A stretch of DNA of 64,000 nucleotides from Pseudeuparius sepicola. Its lineage: Eukaryota > Arthropoda > Insecta > Coleoptera > Anthribidae. Below, piece by piece: positions 56,324-64,000 of the stretch. Position 1 is the stretch's first letter; every line of letters begins with the position of its first letter. The position numbers were made by a program, and so were the translations under genes. The notes below the pieces were generated by a model. That model was not told the DNA's origin, searched no databases, and was given only the letters and a program-made list of their open reading frames with translations. Location of the stretch: assembly GCA_963920635.1 (NCBI GenBank), contig OY987305.1:20422876-20486875 (forward strand). Direction: 5' to 3'.

Positions 56324-57056
56324 CGGGGTGAGTCATGCCATACATAATGGCACATGGAGCAACTGCATAAATTTTGGACCAAAATAGAAATGTCGTTTGT
56401 TTAAGAGATACAGGGCGTTGAAATTTGTTTTTTGAAATTGCATTTTGGCTACATGTCCCAAAACAGTTTAGCACTTATATGTTTTTGTGGATGGAGAATA
56501 AGCTGAAATGTCAGTTTCTACGTATCTCATAGTGGGCGCTGTTTTTAAACCGCGCTTTTGCTCCTAACTTTTTTGAAGTTATCCTTTTGGTGTCGCGGGT
56601 TCATCATTTAGTGCATCTTTTAACTCCAACATTCAAAACAAACAATTTTCAGCTACCGCTTTCAAATCTTACAGATCAACTTTACTGTACATTCAAAGTG
56701 AAGAAAGTAATGCCAAATAGGCATTGGTCAAAACACCATTCTTTTTCGTGAAATAGAGTGTCCAAATTTTGCTGAGTTTGAATCCATTTCATTTTGAAAA
56801 CGATACATTTTTGGTACATTGTTAATAGTGACTTTCTTCTCACTTTAAATGGTACAGTTGATTTGTAACATTTGAAAGTGGTCGGTAAAAATTTTATTTT
56901 TCAAATGTTGGAGTCAACAGGTGTTTTGGGGGTACATTTTTCGAAATTCCCCTAAACAAACAACATTTCTGTAAGGCATATTAGCCTCAATCGTATAATA
57001 TTTTGGCCCAAAATATATGCAGCTGGTCTATGTCGTATTATTTATGACTTACCCTG
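56324..57056. mobile_element. Mariner-type foldback element, family F2
   Basis: TA-CGGGGTGAGTCATGCCATA at 56322 and TATTTATGACTTACCCTG-TA ending at 57056. The interior halves are inverted relatives (TGGTACAGTTGATTTGTAAC against TTACAGATCAACTTTACTGTA). Shares its core with 47195-47460. 733 bp, non-coding. Confidence 0.8.
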
Positions 57057-57116
57057 TATAGGTATACTATCTGTGTATTGCTGGTAAGAAATAAAAAAGT
57101 ACACTTGCACCATATA

Positions 57117-57342
57117 CAGTGTGTCCACGTTAAGGAGTTCTTCACCCTTTCATTTAGAATATTTTTGAGGAGGACAAAAACTAATAACAAAAAAGGTTTT
57201 AGCCCATTCATTTCCAAAAATCTGATATTTGTTCCCAAAAAAGGCTAGGAAGACCTATATGTAACAAAAAAAAAAAGGTTTTGAATATCGGTTCACAAAT
57301 AAAAAAATACAACAGTGGGAATTTCGTAACGTGGATACACTG
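57117..57342. mobile_element. Mariner-type MITE, 226 bp
   Basis: TA-CAGTGTGTCCACGTTA at 57115 and TAACGTGGATACACTG-TA ending at 57342, with TA duplications. Non-coding. Confidence 0.85.
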
Positions 57343-57459
57343 TATTGTGCTATTGTGCTTGTTCAAGTTTCCTATAGTTTCTCCTTGCAACTGTGCGTCC
57401 GCCGCGAGCGAGCAAACCTTATTTTTATATTTGCCCATCTAATAAATTATGAAAATAGA

Positions 57460-57798
57460 ACAGTCGAAATTTGGCAACATGGTGGATGCAGAAAACGGCT
57501 GCCGGTATAAATAATATACATATAGGGACGCAGAAATACTTGTATATACAGATGGACGCACAATTATCGACATCATATGGCGGATGCAAAATTGTCGATC
57601 AAATGTACAGGAAAACAAAAAGTTTAAATGTTAATGTATATTAAAATCTGTTGCGGTACAGAGGTTCATGGACCCAATCTATTCCAGAAAATAAAATCAG
57701 AAATGGATATACTCTACTCTTTCTGGTAGACGCAAAAATGATGGTGTGATAAAATGATGCAGAAATGACGATGAGACGTATATATATATATATATATA
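57460..57798 (-). repeat. Right inverted-repeat arm with TA array (partner 53211-53520)
   Basis: GGATGCAGAAAACGG, GGACGCAGAAATAC, GATGGACGCACAATT and TGCAGAAATGACGATGAGACG blocks, ending in a TA run (57779-57800). The unit consists of short degenerate repeats of 'G(A/G)(T/C)GCAGAAAT'. Confidence 0.65.
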
Positions 57799-58299
57799 TA
57801 CAGGGTGATTTATTCATTAATACAATAATTTTAACCACGTCATCAGGGAGGTACATATATGCCAAAAACGCAAAAAAAAATTTTTTCGCTGCATGTTTAA
57901 ATAATGGGGCAATTTATCCCTAATCCCACGTAACGAGGCGCACCTGAACGCATGTGAATGAGGCTTTCTGGTGGGGAACATGGCGCCGGCCGCGACGTTG
58001 CCGTTTCGTTGCCATAATTTAAATAAGAAAAAATATCCAGTTTATGAATTTACCTCTGGTTAATGGGACATGGGACAATAAAAGAGTGTTAGCACATCTT
58101 GGACTTTCCGCATTCAGCATCTAACTGACACATATTCCTTCAGAATGTCACTACACTTTTCACTGCACAAATCACGATCTCTAAAACAATTTTGGTAAGT
58201 TCCCCACTGTGTATACGCAGCCTGTTTTTTTTTTTTAATTTTGCCTACCCCCCTATTTTCGAGGTTCCTGAACACCTTAGTTTTTGGTGCTCGACGTAG

Positions 58300-58500
58300 T
58301 TTCCGAGAAAATTGATTTTCAAATTTCCCTTTGACACCTCACTTTTTACGGCGATATTTGTGGTTATAATCGGGGTGAATTTTTACTGTACACAGCTCAA
58401 ACTAATGACCATACTATTTTGCACCTTTTGCAACATCGACATTTGGCGAAAACCCGCGGAAAAACAGAAAATATCCAAGATTTATGCATTGCCCTGTCCG
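58300..58500 (+). pseudogene. Unidentified coding-like fragment (arm A)
   Basis: The frame reads HLTFYGDICGYN, FLLYTAQT and TILHLLQHRHLAKTRGKTEN. It is related to the inverse frame at 59948-60190, where the same residues are kept with several substitutions. I do not recognise the family. An upstream stop (SL-stop-HLTF) breaks this arm. Preservation of amino acids in both arms could mean a captured gene fragment or just recent duplication. Confidence 0.35.
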
Positions 58501-59947
58501 CAGTCCTCCGCTCCACTACTTAGGTGCTTAGGTGAAGTTAGCGTCACTAACGCCAGCGCAATGGCGCCGGCGTCAACGCCGAAAAGACAGCGTCATCGGT
58601 TTTTCGCTCACTAGCCCGTTCCACCATCGATCATAATTAAAGTCCGTGTACCAATATTATTTTTTCTAAGGGTGTTTCTGGCATTTTTTGGGATACCATT
58701 CCACAGATTACCTCCTTTGGAAAGGGGTCATCTCCAGTTTCAATGAAAATCTCGGATCTCGAGGGACAGGGGTCCATTCGCCCTCGGGATGTACCTATTT
58801 CCGTTTTTAATTTTTCTAAGTACCTACGTTCCCCCTACTTTTTGGGGATGCTATTCCACAAATAAGCTCCTTTGGGTCTCCAGTTTTAAGGTAAATCTCG
58901 GATCTCGAGGGCAAAGTGTACATTCGCTCTCGGGATGTATTGTGGAATGGCATCCCCAAAAAGTAGGGGGAACGTACCTACTTAGAAAAATAATTAAAAA
59001 CGGAAATACACTCCGCCGTGGGCGAAGAACTCTTTACCCTCGAGGTCCGAGATTTTCATTAAAACTGGAGATGACCCCTCTCCAAAGGAGGTAATCTGTG
59101 GAATGGTATCTCAAAAAATGCCAGAAACACCCTTAGAAAAAATAAAATCGGTACACGGACGTAATTATGACCGATGGTGGAACGGGCTAGTGGGCGAAAA
59201 ATCGATGACGCTGTCTTCTTTTCGGCGTTTTTGACGCCTGACATTTGTGTGGCGCTGATTTAAAGTACCACCGATATTAAGAGAAGTAAACTGGAGCACT
59301 TGTTCTCAAAACCCGCACGAGGGAATTTGGCATTCAATGCTTTACGTAATGAAGAATTACCCTTCCTTTTTTAAAGAAGTAGGTACAACCTCCTACTTTT
59401 AAGTGGGTATTTTGAAGAAAAATAAAAATGTTAATGAAACGAAAATTTAAACATTCATTTTTATAGGTCCAGTTTTGTCAATACCTAACCCTAACATTAC
59501 TTAAATTGGTGTTGATAGAGGTCCCACAATCTAACATAATGTTGGTAAATACTCTTAAAAAGGCCGTAAATAGTCTCCAAATCAAATTTGTGAAATACAA
59601 AAAATAATCATGAGAAACTAAGCGCGCCCCGAATGTCGGGCGAAAATAGCCTACGTAAACACGGCAAAAATATTTCTTAATGTTTCTTCTTATAACTATT
59701 GCCGTAACGCATAGTTTAAAGAAAGGTCATGCATGATTCTTTTTTGTATTTCACAGATTTTAATTTGGAGACTATTGACGGTATTTTTATCATGCCAAAT
59801 TCCCTCGTGCGGATTTTGAGAACAAGCGCTCCAGTTTAGGTACTTCTCTTAATATCGGTGGTACATTAAACGTCGCTAACTTCAGGCTGCAAACAGAAAA
59901 CAGAACAGAAATAAGGGATAGGCAACCGGCCTGAAAACAATGCAAAA

Positions 59948-60190
59948 TTAATCTTGGACACACAGATTACCCACCTTATTTCCTGTTTTTCCGCGGGTTT
60001 TCGCGAAGTGTCGATATTGCAAAAGGTGCAAAATAGTCTGGTGATCAGTTTGAGCTGCGTACAGTAAAAAGTCAACCGGATTATAACCACAAATATCGCC
60101 GTGAAAAGTGAGATGTGAAAAGGAAATTTGAAAATTCATTTTCTCGGAAACTACGTCCGAGCAAAAAAAACTAAGGTCAGATTCGTGTTC
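59948..60190 (-). pseudogene. Unidentified coding-like fragment (arm A')
   Basis: Minus-strand frame with VVSEKMNFQISFSHLTFHGD, ICGYNPVDFLLYAAQTDH and QTILHLLQYRHFAKTRGKTG, open over about 100 codons. The helix-like AAQT...TILHLL pattern is faintly ankyrin-like, but there are no repeated units to support that. Function unknown. Confidence 0.35.
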
Positions 60191-60232
60191 ACAATAAAAA
60201 AAACGGGGCTGCGTAGGTACATCGTGGGGAAC

Positions 60233-60784
60233 TTTCACCGCTATTTTTGCCATAACAAGCACGAGACGTACACAGTTTCAACAAACAGTGATTGGAAAAT
60301 ACTGAAACTGTTTCAAAAATTTCGATTCTATTGGAAATAGGTATGAGTCCTTAACTATGACAAGAAAACATAACGAGAAAGAAAGGACTGGTGTGTCGTT
60401 CGTGTTGGATACGACCCGGAAAGTACATGGTAAGTTTAAGCAACTAGACCCCAGATATGTTCGCTAAAGTTGACGTTCTTATTTCAGAGGAAGCGGAACA
60501 CCCACAGACGCTATTTTTGCCATTACAAGCACGAGACGCACACAGTTTCAACAAACAGTGATTGGAAAATACTGAAACTGTTTCAAAAATTTCGATTCTA
60601 TTGTAGATAGGTATGAGTCCTTAACTATGATAAGAAAACATAATGAGAAAGAAAGGACTGAGAAAAGTGTGTCGTTCGTGTTGGATGCAACCGGAAAGTA
60701 TACGGTAAGTTTAAGCAACTAGACCAGAGATATGTTGGCTAATGTCGACGTTCTTATTTCAGAGGAAGAGGGACACCCACAGAA
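60233..60784 (+). repeat. Tandem duplication, about 275-bp unit with intron-like segment
   Basis: Two copies (about 60236-60508 and 60509-60784) share CGCTATTTTTGCCAT, AAACAGTGATTGGAAAATAC and AGAAAGAAAGGACTG. Each carries a GGTAAGTTTAAGCAACTAGA...TTCTTATTTCAG segment of about 60 bp that has a good 5' splice site and 3' splice site. Short frames (MTRKHNEKERTGVSFVLD; MIRKHNEKERTEKSVSFVLD) precede each donor. This looks like a duplicated exon-intron unit, of unknown gene. Confidence 0.55.
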
Positions 60785-61420
60785 CACATCTCTAAGAGCG
60801 TCTCCGTGCAGTAAAAAGGATTATCAGTGAACTAGTGAGCGGAAAAATTAGTGCGCGAAGTGAAAGTGAATGAAGTTTGTTCTATCAAGAAAAAGATCGT
60901 CCTCGGTGGTGTCAAGGTCCACGAAATCATGTAAGCCAGTTTAGTACTTAATAAAGCATCAAAAATCAAAAGGCCACGTAAGCAGTCGTTTCATTTATTT
61001 TTCTTGTTGGCATTTATCCCTTAAGGTGTCTCAGGCCAAAACTAACCGTTACAAGAGGTACCTAAACCTAAGTGTATAATTTCCGCATGAATTTTGCAGA
61101 ACATTCGCCTACAATACAAATAATAATTATGTACCGAAACATTCCTTCAAACTTATGAAAGTTCCGTACATCTGGCAACAATGCTGACGCGCATGACGGC
61201 AAGCGTCGTCCAATGCTCTGCCGATGCCTCATGCGCCCTGAAAGAAAGTCAGTGGCAGCTGCAAATAGGGGGCCAAATAGGTAAAAATGCGGTTTAGAAA
61301 AAAATTAATTCCGGCTTTAAGAAAAAAGTTGGAATTTTTTTAATTGCGATTTCGCATTCAGGATATTTTTCCCTACCCACTGTTAAAATTAATGTAGTTA
61401 TGAATAAATCACCCTGTATA

Positions 61421-61991
61421 CAGGGTTAACTATCACTTAGTACAAAAATTTTTATGGCAGATAAAGAAAAATTAGACTTGCCAAAATAAATTTTCAAAAA
61501 TTTTCTAACATTTGTCTTAAGCCTAAAAAAATTTTTTTTCAAATTGTATTAAACCCCTCAAAAAACGCCGCCTATGGACGCCCGTGCGACATGTCTAAAA
61601 ATTTCGCATATGTCAATAGCGCGGCGTTGCCACGTCTATCAATTTATCCGAGGATTCACCACAAAATTTCGATTTCCTTTTAAAAACGATTACTTTCTAA
61701 GGAACATGTAGAATGCCTATGAAACACCTACCTTACTGACATTTCCAGGATTGTTTGCACCATTTTCTGTTTTCTTGCTTTTTTAAATTAAAAGTCACAC
61801 AACACAACATTCACATTTTCTAAATCTGTTGGGGATCTCTTGGTTTCCCTCTGCTATTCCTTTTGTTTGAAGCGAGGTACTCAGCCTGACGACCACGACG
61901 AGGTAGATCCCCTCCGCCAGGAAAACCCCGAAGGGTAACCAAAAAATCACAACTGCACTAGCACACATTGCACAAATGCACATGCAAAGCA
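61421..61991. other. Possible left flank of the mariner carrying the spliced transposase
   Basis: Starts TA-CAGGGTTAACTATC, a mariner-type terminus, directly after the preceding element. A matching end was not found to the right within the window, so the extent of this element is unknown. Otherwise non-coding. Confidence 0.35.
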
Positions 61992-63254
61992 CTACAGTAG
62001 CTGTTCAAAGAGGCCGCCGTTAACTTCGATGCACAAATTCACTCGGTTAACTAAAGAAGTCTGGATACGTGCAAAAAGTCCATGATTATTCCGGATTTGA
62101 ACAGCTGCACCTTCAATTCGTTCACGTAACTGCTGCTCGTTGTCGATTTCCTGCTCGTACACAATCGCCTTCATGAATCCCCAAATACAAAAATCCATTG
62201 GATTCAAGTCTGGTGATCGCGGCGGCCATGCAATTGGCCCTCCTCTTCCGATCCAACGGTTGGGGCATTGGTCGTCTAAAAGTGCACGAACAGGTCTCGC
62301 AAAATGGGCTGGTGCACCATCGTGCATAAACCACATGTCATGCAGTACTTGTAGTGGCAAATTATCAAACAAAACATTTGTCAGAAAATACAAGTATCGT
62401 TCAGCGTTTAAATTTTCCGGTAGAATGTATGGTCCAATTAATCGATCTCCATAAACTCCTGCCCAAACATTGATGGAAAACCGACGTTGGAAATTAAACC
62501 GCCGAACAGCATGTCGGTTCTCATCGGACCAAATATGGCTGTTGTGTCTAAAAAAAAAACAACAAAAATTAGAAATATTCACAATTTTGGCGAAGGCGTT
62601 AGGATTGACATAGCCAATTTTATAATAAATAAAAAAGATAATATGGAAGAGAGAAAGCTATAAGTGAGTAAAAATTTACATACGTGTAAACCCCAGCACG
62701 TGTGAAGCAGCATTCGTCTGTCCAAAGAATGTTGAAAACAAAGTTTGGGTCTGGGCGATTCGATCACGTAGCCAAGTGCAGTAGGTCATTCTCACCGGAA
62801 AATCATTTGCTTCTAATGCTTGGACCTTTTGTATGTGATAAGGGTGAAGGCCGTTTTCCCTTAGAATCCTCCATGCCTGTAAATAATTTTATTGTTACAT
62901 TTTAAATTTTATGTAGGTATTAGGTGCAAGCAAAGACAATCCCATCACATGGGATAGTCTTTGGTAGAAGTCAGTTTTATTGGTTTTATTTTACTTGCCT
63001 TGTTCTGAGATATTCCCAATCTCCTTGCAATAGCTGTAGTGCTTATGGAAGGTTGCTCGCCCACCCCTTCGAGCTTGCAAAACACCAGTGTTTCGCATAC
63101 GTTGTACAATGTTCACGAAAGTACGTGGGTTAGGCATATTTGCCCTGTTAGGAAAACGAATACGGTATTCTGCTGCAGCTCGATGTGCACTTTCATCGCA
63201 TCTCCCGTACATTATAACCATGTCCGTTAACTCGGCGTTCGAATACTCCGGCAT
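61992..63254 (-). pseudogene. Spliced Tc1/mariner transposase (DD41D), three exons, two frameshifts
   Basis: Exon 1 (63254-62999) starts MPEYSNAELTDMVIMYG and carries the helix-turn-helix region. After a one-base shift in a GGGG run it ends ISTTAIARRLGISQNK. Exon 2 (62876-62684) gives AWRILRENGLHPYHIQKVQA and, after a lost base, DPNFVFNILWTDECCF (first Asp). Exon 3 (62547-61992) gives HNSHIWSDENRHAVRRFNF, WFMHDGAPAHFARPV (second Asp), WIGRGG...WPPRSPDL, NPMDFCIWG (third Asp, 41 residues after the second) and ends EVNGGLFEQLL-stop. Intron 1 would use a GC donor (AAG/GCAAGT); intron 2 is GT-AG. The catalytic residues remain, but two single-base indels disable the copy unless they are sequence errors. 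Confidence 0.8.
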
Positions 63255-63269
63255 TTTCACAAAGACGCT

Positions 63270-63802
63270 GAACGATTTGCCGCGAAAATCAAGACCAAAC
63301 TGGGAAATAACGCCATGTTACATTCGCAAATGCCCTCCGTCGGCTACTAGCCAAACTTGAAAAGGTTTGTTCCAACAGGACCAATAACCGTGCTCAAGCA
63401 CGTTCAGCGCATGCGCACTACCCCACTGGCTGTTCCAACTGAATTATACCGACACGGGCCGATACACGCACTGTTCCAGCCGATTTATGGATCATTTGTG
63501 TATCGTCCTTGTACGATAAAAACGGTCCCTGGTCTAAAGCAATAACCGCGTGTACTGACATGCGCAGTGTATAGTCATGTGACAGAGATAAACAATAACC
63601 TCATATTTTTGTTTTTACGTAGATGGTTTTAAATCGATGGCTGGGATCGTGCTTTTTATTTCTTGTTGGTTTTTGGCTTGTTGGGTAGGGCGGGGAATCG
63701 TTGAACAATAATTTTTTAGAGTGAAGAGTGAGGTTAGCCCACCGAACATTCGGTTAGCCACATATTAAACACGCAGGTTAGGTGCGGTCACAAAACGTGA
63801 TT
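63270..63802. other. GC-richer DNA without a recognised gene
   Basis: TTTGTTCCAAC at 63366 is the reverse complement of GTTGGAACAAA at about 63941, with further TGTTCCAAC/TGTTCCAGC copies between, so a MITE may span 63366-63950. No coding sequence supported. Confidence 0.3.
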
Positions 63803-64000
63803 TGGTCGATTTGATTCACAATCCGTTCCATCTGAAATTTTCTTTGGGATCGCACATGAACGGTGCAAAACTAGCGCATGCGTTCTTTAAGGGTTATCAT
63901 CTAGTTCATGTACAGTTCTGTGACGGTACGTAAATTCGAGTTGGAACAAATGATCCCAAAGAAAATTTCAGATGGAACGGATTGTGAATCAAATCGACCA
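63803..64000. repeat. Perfect 49-bp inverted repeat at the window edge
   Basis: Arms 63803-63851 (TGGTCGATTTGATTCACAAT...) and 63952-64000 are exact reverse complements, with a 100-bp spacer. The right arm ends at the last base of the window, so the repeat may be longer. Confidence 0.9.

Larger units (their letters stand above)
57801..61416. mobile_element. 3.6-kb element with mariner-type ends and three nested inverted repeats
   Basis: TA-CAGGGTGATTTATTCATTAA at 57799 and ATGAATAAATCACCCTG-TA ending at 61416. The terminal inverted repeats are about 40 bp. Inside are pair A/A' (58170-58500 and 59940-60240), pair B/B' (58555-58890 and 58925-59240) and pair C/C' (59250-59340 and 59770-59870), in the order A-B-B'-C-C'-A'. 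A tandem duplication follows (60233-60784). There is no transposase gene of its own. Confidence 0.7.

Noticed and set aside
62122..62454. Overlapping open frames on both strands inside the transposase
   Set aside because: Shadows of the conserved transposase frame 62547-61992.
63230..63245. GTTCGAATAC as a tRNA B-box
   Set aside because: It codes for the transposase start region, and no A-box or cloverleaf can be drawn around it.

Overview
The window is AT-rich animal nuclear DNA, almost certainly from an arthropod and probably an insect. The evidence is tiny GT-AG introns in the one host gene, many Tc1/mariner, hAT, Penelope-like, BEL/Pao and gypsy sequences, and short runs of TACC/GGTA repeats of the kind seen in several insect genomes. 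I cannot name the species. There is no bacterial-style gene organisation, and I found no CRISPR array, rRNA or convincing tRNA.

Only one host gene is supported. Three consecutive exons (20812-22249, + strand, introns of 54 and 64 bp) encode about 440 residues of a Rho-family guanine nucleotide exchange factor of the DBS/MCF2L type: the end of a CRAL-TRIO (Sec14) domain followed by a spectrin-repeat region. The catalytic DH-PH exons are not in the window, so the sequence on both sides may be intron or flank of this gene filled with transposons.

Layout. 1-5800: degraded, weakly repetitive AT-rich DNA. 5815-18645: a deep transposon nest. Inverted arms enclose a foldback mariner-type element, which holds a 9.8-kb hAT element, which holds a Penelope-like retroelement, which holds an intact-looking mariner with 368-bp inverted repeats. 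A separate mariner sits in the right arm. 19611-20613: hAT-type MITE. 20812-22249: host exons. 22988-25740: second Penelope-like element. 25745-31700: GC-rich LTR-like patch, tandem repeats, mariner remnant and scrambled gypsy pieces. 31724-32290: zinc-finger fragment of a large-transposon type. 32841-34950: hAT element. 35945-37841: BEL/Pao remnant. 38046-52200: foldback elements, a triple nest (42515-45108) and large palindromes. 52281-53177: a near-perfect inverted arrangement of a 326-bp repeat carrying hammerhead-ribozyme sequences. 53178-57800: DNA enclosed by inverted repeats next to TA microsatellites. 57801-61416: a 3.6-kb element with mariner-type ends and three nested inverted repeats. 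61992-63254: a spliced mariner transposase. 63803-64000: a perfect 49-bp inverted repeat at the window edge.

The most unusual signal is the 326-bp repeat unit at 52281-53177. Two of its three 45-nt copies are identical and can be drawn as a minimal type I hammerhead ribozyme, with paired stem I, the CUGAUGA and GAAA core boxes, a very short stem III and a UA cleavage site. That is the layout expected of a retrozyme-like, circular-RNA-producing retroelement. The other notable result is that every recognisable mariner transposase in the window has the same WIGR-x(5,6)-WPPRSPDL block and a spacing of 41 or 42 residues between the second and third catalytic Asp (DD41D-like), and most have unusually long terminal inverted repeats.
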